Source of the DNA: Basidiobolus meristosporus CBS 931.73
Lineage: Eukaryota > Basidiobolomycota > Basidiobolomycetes > Basidiobolales > Basidiobolaceae
Direction of reading: 5' to 3'
Assembly (NCBI GenBank): GCA_002104905.1
Contig: MCFE01000162.1
Span: 1-64,000 of the forward strand
DNA: 64,000 bases
How positions within the stretch are numbered: the stretch's first letter is position 1; the number at the start of each line of letters is the position of its first letter. The notes below the pieces were generated by a model. That model did not search any database, was not told the origin of the DNA, and saw nothing but the letters and a program-made list of their open reading frames with translations. Position numbers and translations under genes: made by a program. Positions 1 through 11,067 of this stretch are shown here, one piece after another.

Positions 1-177
1 ATAGTGGAATGGTATAAACGCCTGGTAGACACTAAATAATAAACGAAGTAGATCCAAGCCTAGTCCATGAACGCAACAAAAGGGTTATAGGTTAGGAAGC
101 AGGGGGCTACCCCTACCAGTATACGTTCTTTAAATGAAACGTGGGTATGGTGGATAGTAAATGCGCAAAACGTGAGG

Positions 178-1435
178 TTAGTGTTTGTCGTAGTACTCCA
201 CATCTGCTTCAGCCACAAGCCCCTTAAGCTCCCATTGATCGGGCTTGTGGTCAATGGTATACTCCAAGTCATCCTTCGTGATTGAGTCCCAGTATTTATA
301 AATCATCATCACTGCGAATAAGGTGCACAGCACAGTGAAAAACAATCCGTCAACGTAGTGGGAAATCAGGGTGCATATGTCGGAAGTAAACCCTAGTAGT
401 AAGACCTGTCCCACCACAAACGACAAAGCAGCCATTATTATGTCCCCTGTGCATCGACATCATTAGTATCCGGGGGTGCTGCAGCATAGCTCTTGCCTTA
501 CCAAGCGGCCAGCGATCCACCAGCGTGTTGACAACTAGAATCACTTGTAGTATAAAATATATCAACAGTGCAGCCCCATTGAAGATGAAGTAAAAGATCC
601 ACAGCACCAGTGGGTTCTGCGAACTGAGTACCCCGGTGGTGCCAAACAGATTTCGAAAGGTCGCAATGGAGATAAAGAAGATCAGCCCCCATACCAACAA
701 TGACGAGACACGAATGGACTAGAGTTCACGGCGTCAGCATAGGCATCCACGATCTGCAGTGAGCCATGACTTACCCATAACGAGAGCGGGGTACCGTCCT
801 CCGCAAACTGAAAGCCAACAAAGCCATTCAGCAACAAGCACCATATGGAGGCGGTGATCAGCCCAATATGAGCAGCGGTGAACCACTGCAATTCAAGAGA
901 CGATGGTTATTGGCCAGCCATGGACGCTGGGGTTTCAAGGAGCCTGAAGTCTTACTGGGTATGCTTTGGAGGAGATGGGGATGATTCCCCCGATAAGGAG
1001 AAACTCCAGCAGCACCGTTAGAACGTACAGATAGAAGAAACATAGCATCTCTTGGCGACCTAGGTATGGTCGTGGTATTTAGGGGCATTTCCTCTACTAC
1101 GATTCTTTGTTATGGTGTGGTATCGCAGACGCTTACCTACGGCTGTATATTTAACTCGGATATTGTAAATCATCACCACCGTGATGAGTATGGCGATGAT
1201 GTATGCAGCCAAGGCGCCTTTTCCAGAAGTCAAGGGTGAGTGGGCTATGTTGACGAAAATGGATTCCTACAATGCGTTTACCTGGTTGGAAGATTAGGAA
1301 TCCTCCGAAGTCCAAATTTCGCGAAGAGCATTCTGGGATGGTACGGGAGTCCTGCGGCCCGACTAGAGGGCACAGCGTGAAAGCAAGTGTACTACAGAAT
1401 TTCTCAAAACTCCCGAACTTGAGTGCTGGCAGCAT
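178..1435 (-). CDS. CHS7: Chs7-type chitin synthase export chaperone
   Basis: A polytopic ER membrane protein; in yeasts this family lets class IV-type chitin synthase (Chs3) leave the ER. I read six exons: 1435-1282, 1217-1137, 1059-956, 885-775, 718-502 and 446-178. All junctions are GT-AG with short introns, and the spliced frame is open for 311 aa. Family hallmarks seen: an N-terminal FGSFEKFC...LCPLVGP segment, KYTAVGRQEM after the first membrane helix, the highly conserved FVGFQFAEDGTPLSLW block, HYVDGLFF and MMIYKYWDSITKDDLEY near the C terminus. About seven hydrophobic segments fit the family topology, and the length is normal (~310-340 aa). The first in-frame ATG is at 1435; a reading from 1450 would start on GTG and is rejected. 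What is seen is the spliced frame and motifs; the function is by family. Confidence 0.93.
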
Positions 1436-3183
1436 TGCAGACAAGTGCACGAGTGGGGAAGGTGGTTGGATGTCTGTGTGTTACGGCCTTTGGCGGCAAG
1501 GTTCAGGTGGGGAAGCAGAAGGACCTAAGGAGAGAGGCGGAGGAAGGCAGCCACCAGATATATGAGCAATGTAGGAACGGACGGAATCTGGATGCAAGGG
1601 GGATATGTACACGCCATTAATATATATTGGTAGGCTTATTTCAAGCCAAAGACATTAATTGCAACACAAGACAGACATCCGTTCGACCCAGTTTATTGAT
1701 GGCGCACGCAAGAGCTTGCTGCTGTTTACCAAATTAGGCAAGCAGAGTATTAATTGAATCGGACTCCGATCTGCAGCTGCCCCTAACAGGACAGAAACCA
1801 AGCTATCCAAAGGTCTAAAACAAATCAAACGATCATGCGCGTGATAGCGCTGCGACGTAGCCATTGCAACAACGAGGGTGAGGCCCATTCGAAACTGTAT
1901 TACTCGATGCTGTAAAGCTACAACCTTTGCTACCACAAGCCAACACCTGCCAAACGTCATGATGTCCAAGGCATCGAGTCGAAGCTCGCCACAGATCAGG
2001 CCAATGACCTCTTGGACGGAGGGAACTTCCGAATTCATCGACATTCATCACATCACCGCAACCACGCGGCATTTCATTGGCCCGAAGGACGACTGATTGG
2101 CCATTCCATCTGGGATATCGACGATTGATATCAATGGAGCCCTGCCATTTGATAGATATACATTGACTTTAAGGTTTTGGGTGTGCTGACGATGTGTGGA
2201 TTCCACCACCGTCGCCCCGTAAGGGAACCCCATTGATTGATAGGTGAGATCATCCCCTCGAGCTACCCATGTAGCTTGGCAACATACCATGGCCCACGAT
2301 CATCCTTGCAAGCTTTTGCCAGCTGGCCACTGTTCTAATCAGGACACGATCCTCCGGCTAGATTGGCCTCCATGACTATACATCGAGCATCAAGGTTCGA
2401 CACCCCAGTGGGATATTTGTGACGAGACAGGGTGGAGAACATTTGGTAATATTTGGTGATGTTCAGCGGTATGCCAAATGTGTAGCTTAGCTAGGCGTAG
2501 GATGTCAAAGAAACCAGCTTCGTCTTTCAGCGATGTTCCTCGATTTCTATAGGCGGGTAGATTAAATCGGGCCATCCGCTGGGTGTTCCTGTGGCCAGCA
2601 TTGCTATCAGCAACCCTGCTCACCCTTCATGAAAGCCCCGATTACTCAGCTCTAGGGACCGCCATCATGAAGCACGCTGCCAAGGTTTCCGTAGCCCCCT
2701 ACTTGTTACTTCCCTACACATCAGGGCATCACTTCGACTACGTCATCGTGGGAGAGAATGTCTTGATCGCGACGTCATGGGGATTTTAATGGATGAATAT
2801 TAATTGTGCAGGTTAGATGGCTGATGTTACGAGCACAGCCGATCATAACGGCAATCACATGGATCTCAACAATGCGATGCGATTGCCGGCCAAGTTGAAA
2901 TCTATAGAGGGTGTGGTTATTGAATATCGGGGTTACAGGAATACTACTATTGAAGAAGGATGTCTATTCGCTCGTGCAGAGATGTACGGGTAGACCATGT
3001 AGCAATTTGCACTTTTAAATAGAGAACGAATGGAGTAAGGGGCAGAAGAAACATAAGATGGGGAGAATGGTGCTCAATCCCGGGTCTTATTGGGGCGGTG
3101 GGTGCGCCATCTGGGGAGCTACAGGTTTTCTTATCCTCTGTCTGTCTATCCGCATTGTTTCGAACCTATACCTGAGATATTGG
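1436..3183. other. Intergenic region upstream of CHS7
   Basis: Apart from the weak F-box-like frame at 1655-2044, I see no gene here. Short open stretches on both strands lack family motifs and splice support. The first part must hold the CHS7 promoter (minus strand); the last part is the 3' flank of the SH3 gene. No tRNA or clear repeat was recognised. Confidence 0.4.
1655..2044 (-). pseudogene. Possible F-box-like protein relic
   Basis: A 129-codon ATG-started frame whose first 50 residues have an F-box-like pattern (EVIGLICGELRLDALD, then FGRCW). Nothing after residue ~60 is recognisable. A separate open stretch lies just upstream at 2290-2048 in another frame (NLKVNVYLSNGRAPLISIVDIPDG), and a further one at 2623-2390; neither can be joined by convincing splice sites. 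It may be a decayed F-box gene or chance. The resemblance is by eye only. Confidence 0.2.
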
Positions 3184-4371
3184 CTACGAGGATTTGGCGG
3201 AATAATGGGATATTCGGGGTGTGCTAGACTCTCGCTTCGAAGAGGATCTCCTTGGTATACTGCTACTACTGCTTCGTGAAGTGATCGTCTCTTCGTAGGG
3301 GGTGGCATCCTTGGACAAGCAGGCAAGCGGTAAGGCGCCCTCGCCGCCTCGGGTCAAATTTCGGCCGATTCCCCAGCCATCTTCAAACGTCATCAGGATG
3401 ACCACCGTGTCCTGCGGGTAAATCCGAAGCTCATCGGGCAATGTAGGCTCATAGGGGTAAATACAAGTATATGTTGGCAAGGAGGGGACTCCGATGGTGT
3501 CGTAGTCGTTGTCAAAGGGGGCGACTTTCGGTCCAGGGATCATGTCCAGACCAGCACCCTTGGGATGCTCCGGACTCTCTAGCTGTTGGTTTTTCTTCTT
3601 GAAGTAAAACCAGGCGCCCACAACTAGGCCGATGATTCCTAGGCATCCGATTACGATCGGAAGGATCAAGATAAGCTGATTCCCCGAGCTATGTGCAGAG
3701 GTTTTGCATAGTCGAATGTTGTCCGAGCTACAGCACGATGCGCTTGGGTTGGTTGCACAATAGATACAGAGTGCAGGAAGGTCGTATGGAAGTGAATAAC
3801 CGCAAACAGTTTGGGACGTATCTTTTGGTTGGATGCATTGGTTTTGCGTGCCGTTGAACGGGAAATGGTCGCACCACGCCTGAGTGATGGCCTCTTGCTT
3901 CGAGGCCACAGTCCCTGGAGAATTACACAAAGTGTCGTTACCCCACAGGAATTTCCAGTCGGCTACGTACTGAATGCAATTTGCTTGGCAAGTAGGGGGA
4001 ACTGGGTTTTGTGAGTTGCAAAGTTTCGAGGGGCTGTCTTCTATGAGGCCTCTACAATAAAACAGATATCGGTAGGGAGGGAAATATATCCCATCCCACG
4101 TACTCTGGGGACTGCAGTGGAAATCCGCCGAACGATCTCTTACATCTTGTGGCGAGCCGAAGTAGTAATCAATGGCGCGATCAAGAGAAGCGACATCGGC
4201 CACGGTGTTCCCCTCCACAGTGGTTTTGTTCGAAAGGAAATAGCCGCCGAAACTTCCACCGCAATATTTCGAGTCGGCTAGACTGTAACAATCTGCAGTG
4301 GGGCCGCCCAAAATCGATGGGACGGAATTGAGCAATATCACGAAGGAGGAAAGATGATGCTTGAGTTTCAT
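3184..4371 (-). CDS. Single-pass membrane protein with Cys-rich ectodomain and cytoplasmic SH3 domain
   Basis: Intronless 395-aa protein beginning at the first ATG (4371). Residues 1-22 look like a signal peptide. Residues 23-230 form a Cys-rich ectodomain with about 20 Cys and several N-x-S/T sites (for example NKT 48-50, NDT 145-147, NGT 173-175). A hydrophobic segment at about 232-257 is followed by FKKKN, a stop-transfer signal. In the cytoplasmic tail residues 299-353 match an SH3 domain: YPYEPTLPDELRIYPQDTV, then FEDGWGIGRN and GALPLACL. The second Trp of the usual GWW motif is Gly. The tail ends in a Ser/Arg-rich segment (366-395). Proteins of this layout are widespread in fungi, but the ectodomain is not a family I can name. 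A role at the cell surface, recruiting cytoskeletal or polarity proteins through SH3, is inference. Confidence 0.8.
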   Translation of the reverse strand: MKLKHHLSSFVILLNSVPSILGGPTADCYSLADSKYCGGSFGGYFLSNKTTVEGNTVADVASLDRAIDYYFGSPQDVRDRSADFHCSPQSTWDGIYFPPYRYLFYCRGLIEDSPSKLCNSQNPVPPTCQANCIQYVADWKFLWGNDTLCNSPGTVASKQEAITQAWCDHFPFNGTQNQCIQPKDTSQTVCGYSLPYDLPALCIYCATNPSASCCSSDNIRLCKTSAHSSGNQLILILPIVIGCLGIIGLVVGAWFYFKKKNQQLESPEHPKGAGLDMIPGPKVAPFDNDYDTIGVPSLPTYTCIYPYEPTLPDELRIYPQDTVVILMTFEDGWGIGRNLTRGGEGALPLACLSKDATPYEETITSRSSSSSIPRRSSSKRESSTPRISHYSAKSS

Positions 4372-6793
4372 CCGAAACAGGGATTCGACAGGGAAACAAA
4401 GGGGATGCCAGTGGCGAAAAAAACGATGCTTTAGACCTCAGATATAGGAAGAATGCACACGAACTGGGAAAGTAGTCTTTAGAAAATTCTGAAAGGGCCA
4501 CACAGGCAGTAGTTGCGCTTTCAAACTGGGAAAGTAGGGATTCAATGCAGCTAGACAATGGAGGATAAAAGCAAAATCAACATAACAAAACGAAACGAAA
4601 CGGGAAATATCTTTTCAGCTCACTCATTTAACTACGCCCTGGCCAATCAGCTGGGGCAGCACCATCCGTATATAGAGCACCATGCTCATCCAATATCGCC
4701 AGAGCCAAGTTTGCTAAGAATATTCCCAACAAGGACAGTGGCTCACTAAACTTCAATACAAATGCAGTCACATTATCCCAGGATCCGATTGCACCCAGTT
4801 AGCACACATGTAAATGTGATGCAGTAGCTTTATTCAATCTAATCGAAATCTGATTATATATGCAAATTAGTCCTCTTACTGGGCGCCTGAGCAGCAGCGA
4901 GCGATTGGCTGTGCTTGATCGCTGCCATCGTGGCCAATCCGAGGGGTCCCATTTTGGAGGACTCGCAAATATAGCAACGATTGGGAATCACTGTCGCTTG
5001 CCAATGGCCTTCGTCCCTGGAGTGAGCTTCTAAGGCATTCTGCGGACGCTGCCCACTGGCTACACTCGCCAGAGGGCAGACGGGATCATGCTTACCATGA
5101 GATTGCCTCTCCTGGAGGTAGCATCACCCGAACGCGTGAGCACAATCGTTTTATTAGCTATTCTTGGTGAAACAAACCTTATTGCCAGCATTGTATATGG
5201 GGCAGCCAGTGATCGAAATCCCACCGATATCCCAGCAATGGCCAATCCCGAACGTGAGTAGGCCGGCTGCATATGGTGGTGGATCCAGACAATATATCAC
5301 AAATCATCCATAATGTAAGTCTAATGAGGTTTGAGTAAGGTCCCCAAGCTGCCTGCCAGGAGCCAATCGAGTCTCTGATGCCGTAAGACGGTACACCCCA
5401 CATATGCCTCAAAGAAGAGGTGAATTCAGCTAGGCTTGAATTAGTTTAGGACAATGTAGTTGGGGCTGGGGCTGATTTATCCATCTGCTTAGATATTGGC
5501 CGGTTTAGGCCCTCCACTCTCAAACCTATAGAAATTGCCCTGCATTCCGTCGCGCCTGGCCCTCACCCCCCCCCCGCTGCTCGAAACGGTCGCACAGGCT
5601 GAGGATCAAGGGAGCGCATAACGATGGAGAAACAGCCGTTTCAAACTGGCGACTTCTCATATTCTGGAATGGCAACAACAACCGCTACTACCAAACAAGT
5701 CGCCAATGAAGATCTTGTGATTGCCAGGTGCACCATAGGTGGTACGGATGGCACAGGGAGATTCTTCCACACCAACTGCGAGAAGCTCCAACCTCTGCGC
5801 AGTCTGCTGGAGCGCAGGCAGATTGGGAAATCAGCATGCATTGTAAATTCTAAGCGCAGTTAGTTACCCGACTACTTTGTAGGTGACTGGGTAGCGACAG
5901 GCAGATGCCCCCCCCCAATGGATGGCACGAGATCACATTCAGTGTGACACATCATTTGCGCTATGTATGTTTACGAGGATGGATACGAATCAATGGATGC
6001 GAGTCGTGCACAAAGGTTGGACTCACATTGTGGTGGCGAATTGTTACATGAGATGGAATCCGAATTCGATACCGCAGAACCAAGCTTGTTTTTCATGGTG
6101 TGTTTCGGGGCGATGCAACTCGCAACCGGCGTTTCACGGTAGAGGCCAATGAGGTGCTCGACCATTCGCAGTGGCTATACGGGTTACCCTTCTGACACAT
6201 CCGCCCACGTCCAAGGAACTCGAATGTGGGCGCACGGAGCAACGCTAGCTTCTCTGGAGCTTCTAGGCGGTGTCTCAGCGCAAATTGGCGCTGCCAAGTC
6301 GACCCGGTTGGCCTGCAGTTCATACATGACTCTGATGCTTATCAAGATTTGGCCCTCAATCAATGTGGGACACCATGATCCTCTGCAGCATCGCCAACAC
6401 ATAGCACGGCTACTCCGGAGAGCGCTGATTATCAATCAGGTAGATCAATATATATCGTACGAAAATCAATTGTAGTGGAGCGTGATTGAACAAAGGTATT
6501 AATAACTGTTTGTGTGAATGCACATGGCCATGTATCAGGAGAAAATTGGAGAATTAACCGAACAGGTATGATGGTCAAAAAGATAATGGACAACTGGGTG
6601 GCACAATGGACTACATGATGGGGGAGATAAGAGAGGTAAAGTCGAATAAGCCCACGCTAGCGTATATACAGTCTGAGTTGATCGGTGAAAATACCATCGA
6701 TAGTTCTAAGCGAAGTTGGTTTGCCAGTACATTAAAATCAATTTGGTCAATTGGTAGAGAAACGAAATGTCAAGGATAGTGGGGTGTAGGGTA
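4372..6793. other. Intergenic region, no supported gene
   Basis: About 2.4 kb without a gene I can support. Open stretches on both strands (for example 4558-4749 plus, 5624-5863 plus, 6149-6475 plus, 6184-6435 minus) have no recognisable motif and overlap one another antisense, as expected by chance at this composition. Short poly-C runs occur near 5568 and 5909. The left end must contain the promoter of the SH3 membrane protein gene. Confidence 0.4.
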
Positions 6794-7630
6794 TCATATC
6801 AACAGATTAGGGTCGGGCCACTCCTGGCCACTCATGAGTTTGTGAAAGTTATACATACACTGGCGCTCAGTATCGTTGAGTCTCTCCTCACTTTCAAGGC
6901 AATTCTCGATACATTCGCGTGCGACTTGAACCAGGGCTACCTTGTCGGCGACTTCAAGGCTGTCACCAAATGTAGCATTCAAGGCGTAATGTACGGCAAA
7001 GATGGCCTCGCGGCCTCCCTTGAATTCTAAATACTTTGGGTTAAAAGCCTGCATTTCATATTCAAATTTGGCCAAGATGCTTTCTCGTTTTTCGCCGTTG
7101 GGCATGAAGGAGTTCACATACGAGTATGTATAGAACCGGTCGACAATAGTATGGTATAGTTTATCTAGGGTCTTGGGGTCTTCCCCAACGTAGGTTTTGG
7201 TAGGGATAACAACGGGAAAGTGTGTCTTGATCCTGGTGGTGAAATATATGGCCCGAGCTCTGCAGATGCTCTGCTCAGGAAAAAAGATGTCGAAGGTATC
7301 ATGCTCTTGAGGCCCTTCTTTGCGCTGTTTGCTCAGTAACCGCATGGTTCGGACAAAGTTTCCAGAATTCCGCGGGGTCACCGTGGGGGATCGGCGTAGG
7401 GGTGTGGCCTCAAGTTGCTTGACGCTTTCCTGGGGGGAGACGAGGGCGGTGGGTTTTTCGGGATAGTCCTGTGAGGATTGGTACTCCATTCTTTGATAAC
7501 TGCCGTAACCAGAGTCCTCCAACTCGTAATCATCCTGGAAGGGATCGTAATTTTTCTCCGTACTGGGTAGGTTTGCTTTGGTCCTCTCACTTACTCGACG
7601 AAAGGCTTTGGTAAAGCGTTTGCTCAACAT
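6794..7630 (-). CDS. Unrecognised 278-aa protein
   Basis: Single-exon frame of 278 codons. The first in-frame ATG is at 7630; the frame stays open upstream but only with a TTG. The N-terminal ~20 residues are basic and could form an amphipathic helix (MLSKRFTKAFRRVSERTK). Residues ~25-115 are polar and low in structure, with Pro/Ser/Gln. From ~120 to the end the protein looks folded and mostly helical (HDTFDIFFPEQSICRARAIYF, LDKLYHTIVDRFYTYSYVN, ALNATFGDSLEVADKVALVQ). I do not recognise the family. No signal peptide, membrane segment or zinc motif is visible. Length and codon regularity over the C-terminal half favour a real gene. Function unknown. Confidence 0.6.
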   Translation of the reverse strand: MLSKRFTKAFRRVSERTKANLPSTEKNYDPFQDDYELEDSGYGSYQRMEYQSSQDYPEKPTALVSPQESVKQLEATPLRRSPTVTPRNSGNFVRTMRLLSKQRKEGPQEHDTFDIFFPEQSICRARAIYFTTRIKTHFPVVIPTKTYVGEDPKTLDKLYHTIVDRFYTYSYVNSFMPNGEKRESILAKFEYEMQAFNPKYLEFKGGREAIFAVHYALNATFGDSLEVADKVALVQVARECIENCLESEERLNDTERQCMYNFHKLMSGQEWPDPNLLI

Positions 7631-8624
7631 AGCGTTGGTTTGTGAGGGGAAAGGGATGCGGGCTCGAAGACTGAACAGTGAGGAGGAAGATACTTCGGAG
7701 AGAGCAGATAGGAGGGGGGATGGGTACAAGTAGGCAAAGGAACTTTTTTGCGCAAGGTATTACGGCGATAGATGAGTGCCTGGGGAAAGGGAGAGGATAT
7801 GTCGCCAAATCGCTGGTTTAGTATTTAATGTGACCCAAGTAGGAACTGGTAGATGAGAAATATAAAAATTGGTGAAATGAAGATTGTACCAGGCTATTAG
7901 GCGGATCAATGGAGCCATCCATGATTTTTATACAGATGGGCTATTCATCGCATTCACCCAGACACTTTGAACATTAGTGGAGATGTTTACACTTTCTTAA
8001 TATATTCTTAATCGGGCCCGATTTCATAATCCTTACCAAAGTCAAACAAGCCAACGCTTGATATCCACAGGTTCGGCCGACCGGACTGGATGGCACATTC
8101 CCGTGGCAACCGCTACACACACAGCGCGCCCACTGCAACAATGAAGCGCCTAGTCTGAAGGACAGGCAGGCCTTGCCTCTAATCGCGGTAGCCATGTCAC
8201 TGGCAAATTTTCCACTGTAAGCCAAGGCCGTTGCCACCGGGATCTGGCCCATTGCCAAAATATAGGATTCCTCAGTGTTTACATATCATCGTGCTAAAGC
8301 GCATAGCCCAATCACACTACACTGGCCAATTGGAGTCCAGGCACGTTTATTCACATCATACCCCATTAGGCATTGTGAGGGTGAGATGAAATGAAGCCTT
8401 GCCTAATTAGTGGCTATCGCAAGAGATGCATCATTCCATTTGTCATGATCACGCTAGAATTACATGCTGTTTACACTTGAGATCCCACGTTTGCTTCATG
8501 GATCAAAATACACCAATGGATGGGCGCCCTGGGCATCGAATTTACTCCAGGATTCGATAGCCCGTTATATTGCCGGACACATGGAGGGTGTCACTGCGAG
8601 AGGCTCAGTACAATGGGTGGGATC
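7631..8624. other. Intergenic region, no supported gene
   Basis: About 1 kb between two minus-strand genes. It must contain the promoter of the 278-aa gene and the 3' flank of the GDSL gene. No RNA gene, repeat or conserved frame was recognised. Confidence 0.4.
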
Positions 8625-9587
8625 TTAGGCGTGTCCTAGGAATTCAGTGTCTGGCCACGACGAAGTGACGACACCAATGAACGACCTTGCCAGCAGACGA
8701 TGCATCTCGTGAGTGGCGTGGTGGGCGTCCCAGAATATGTAATTCCGGTTAGCGCACAGTTGGTGGCTTCTTGAGAAGCTGTCAGGCAAACAGGACCTGT
8801 CGATGGTGTTGAATGTCCCATTTCTGATCGCTGTGGAGAAGGTTCCATGGATGTCCCACAGAACTACATCACGATTGCGTGAGAACACCCTGACCATCGA
8901 GTGGATTCCCTTGTTGTAAGCGTAGACAATGCTACGTAGCCTCTCAGCCCGGTCCAATTGGACGCCCGGAAACTGCTCCAGCGGTGGTAATGTGGTCAAG
9001 ACGAGATTCCGCACCCCTTTTTGTAACAATTGTCGTATGGACTGGTGGAAAGCATGGAGGATTTCGTTCGGGTCGGTGGACGCATCCTCCAGAAACTCGC
9101 CCCCGGCGTAGAAGAAAACGACCAAGGCGCGTTTGATTTTGTCTACCGGCACAGATGCGAGCTCGTCAACCTGCTGGGTGACGCTGGGGATGCCGCTCGC
9201 TACGAGTGATGGCTGGATTGCTGCAAAGGGAGGGTCAGCGACCGAATGGATTCATGCGCATACAATGCACCAAGTACCTTTGCTCCCCCCATACGCATAG
9301 GTGTAAAGCGGGAGGTTTAAGGAGGGGGACACCAGTTCCGACCAGATCTGTCCGTTTGAAAACCGTCCACGAAAATGGGGGGCTGGAGGGTGACGAGCGT
9401 TCGTCAAAGCGAAGGTGTTCCCAATATCACTATATCCATCGCCAAACACAATCAGGCTTCTTAGGAATGGTTCGTAAGGCGCGGCGTTCGAGCAGCTGCT
9501 GATCAAATAGAGCGCGATCCCGATGCTACCAAGAAAACGAATTATATGCCGCATGTTCCATGGGAACGGCCATCGCTCTCCAGCCAT
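8625..9587 (-). CDS. Secreted SGNH/GDSL-type hydrolase homologue lacking the canonical nucleophile
   Basis: Two exons (9587-9278 and 9220-8625) joined by a 57-bp GT-AG intron give 301 aa. A second in-frame ATG at 9554 gives a cleaner signal peptide (hydrophobic IIRFLGSIGIALYLISSC, then Ala-rich cleavage site), so the true start may be 9554. Family landmarks: block I LIVFGDGYSDIGNTF, block II TYAYGGSK, block III region LVVFFYAGGEFLEDA, and block V FWDAHHATHEMH with the catalytic Asp-His pair. The Ser of the GDS motif is Gly (GDG), and the Asn expected in block III is not present. Other family members are secreted lipases/acetylesterases acting on lipids or esterified polysaccharides. This copy is either non-catalytic or uses altered chemistry. 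The frame itself is intact, with no stop or frameshift. Confidence 0.82.
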
Positions 9588-10449
9588 TTTATGCTCCTCA
9601 CAGCCTCACTCCAGGATTCAAATGTGACGCGAAGCTGCACGGCATGTGGAACCATGATTAAATTGGTGGCTTCAAGAGAAGGCAGCCCACAATCAAGGTG
9701 GCCTGTAGGAATCATCATGGGGATTTGTACGACCATAAAATTTTTGCAATGCGGCTGTTGGCTGGCGTATTGATTGATGGATAGATGCCTTGAAGCTGTG
9801 CTAACCCAACAGCCATCAACCCCTAGCCTGATGGCTCCCACAGAACAAGCCCTAGACATAATAGGAGATACGGGCCCTCGATGTTGGGATTAATCTATGC
9901 GTTAGTGGCCATTTTGCTGAACTGCATCTTAATCAAACCTTCAGACAGCTCCAATCCCGTTGTAGCTCCTTGCCAAGCCATCCTTGTTAGACCGCCGGCC
10001 GAAGCTATGCAAAAGGGCCATGCGCGGCGATTCTGTGAGAACAATCTTCTTGGAATCACGCTGGACTTACTCATGCAGCTATGAGAAAGAACAGGGTTGA
10101 TGCCTTGTTCGCAGGCGCTTTGGCGAGAGATGGGAGTCTTCATTAAAGCGCCCCTGGAGCCTATCTCTGAACAGTTGGCTTCCACAAATGTGGTGTCTCA
10201 AGTGTGGTGGGGCTAACACGTAGGCTACACTCTATTTGGCCAGCGCCTCTATCTCAGGCTACCCACGGCTAAGATCAGAGGTTGGTATTCGCAAGGTTAG
10301 AGATCGGCCTGGATGGTTGTTACCAATGGGCCATTTTGTGTTTATTTACAGGTTATAGCGGATAGGGACCCAGATCTAAATACTGCCACATGTCCGGCAG
10401 ATTAAATACAAATGAAATGTTACAGTGCCTACGGGATGTTCCGGCAGCC
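9588..10449. other. Intergenic region, no supported gene
   Basis: About 860 bp with no recognised gene. Open stretches at 9542-9859 (minus), 9881-10084 (plus) and 9895-10185 (minus) overlap antisense and carry no motif. It must contain the promoter of the GDSL gene. Confidence 0.4.
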
Positions 10450-11067
10450 TCATTCAATAACCAATGGCGTGTTGTTCGCTTCATACACCAGGCGCTTCAA
10501 TAATGAATATGCAGCACGATCCCTTACAGAGAGCTCAACTCGCTTATACTTGTTTCTGATGGTTAGGACCAATGTGGTTGGACGCTTAGCCACGTTCAGG
10601 GTGAAGTTCCAGGTCTTTATGCTATACCAGTTAGCTGCAAGGTCTTTGTCAGTAGATACATCGAGGATGTTTCGATACAGAATCCGTTTGATTCTCATTG
10701 TGGGGAATTGGTAGTTGTGGATTAAGATATGGTCCTCGAAAAGAGTGAAGGATTGATCGTCGTGCAGGACGGTGCGGGTTCCATCGAAGAAGTCGGAGTC
10801 GTTGCTGTTGGTGTATAGGCACAGCAGGTCGTCCGCTTCGTTGGAGGAGGCACACTCGCCTGCATTCTGCCGCTCGTCCACCAGCGTCTTGCAATACCTG
10901 CTGATTGCTGACGGTATGCGATGGCGTTTTCTACCACGAAAATCAGGCATCGTGGGCGAATCTAAAGCGAGGCAGCTCATGGTGATTTTGTGCAGCGAGT
11001 TCGGAAAACACTCGGGCTCACCAGGCCCAGGAATCCTTTTATAGGATCCACGGTGGTGTCCAGCCAT
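10450..11067 (-). CDS. Unrecognised 205-aa protein, C-terminal half possibly PH-like
   Basis: Single-exon frame of 205 codons from the ATG at 11067; a later ATG at residue 30 (TMSCLALD) is an alternative start. Residues 1-60 are basic and poorly structured. From ~105 to ~196 alternating hydrophobic strands (FTLFEDHILIHNYQF, MRIKRILYRNILDV, WYSIKTWNFTLNV, TTLVLTIRNKYKRVELSV) are followed by a helix (RDRAAYSLLKRLVYEA). That strand-strand-helix order is the one seen in PH/GRAM-like folds. This is a fold impression, not a family match. No signal peptide or membrane helix. Function unknown. Confidence 0.6.
   Translation of the reverse strand: MAGHHRGSYKRIPGPGEPECFPNSLHKITMSCLALDSPTMPDFRGRKRHRIPSAISRYCKTLVDERQNAGECASSNEADDLLCLYTNSNDSDFFDGTRTVLHDDQSFTLFEDHILIHNYQFPTMRIKRILYRNILDVSTDKDLAANWYSIKTWNFTLNVAKRPTTLVLTIRNKYKRVELSVRDRAAYSLLKRLVYEANNTPLVIE

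Noticed and set aside
1436-1450. CHS7 start at 1450
   Set aside because: The codon there is GTG; the first ATG in the frame is at 1435 and matches the usual length of the family N terminus.
4181-4558. 125-codon frame on the minus strand
   Set aside because: Overlaps the start of the SH3 membrane protein in another frame and has no motif.
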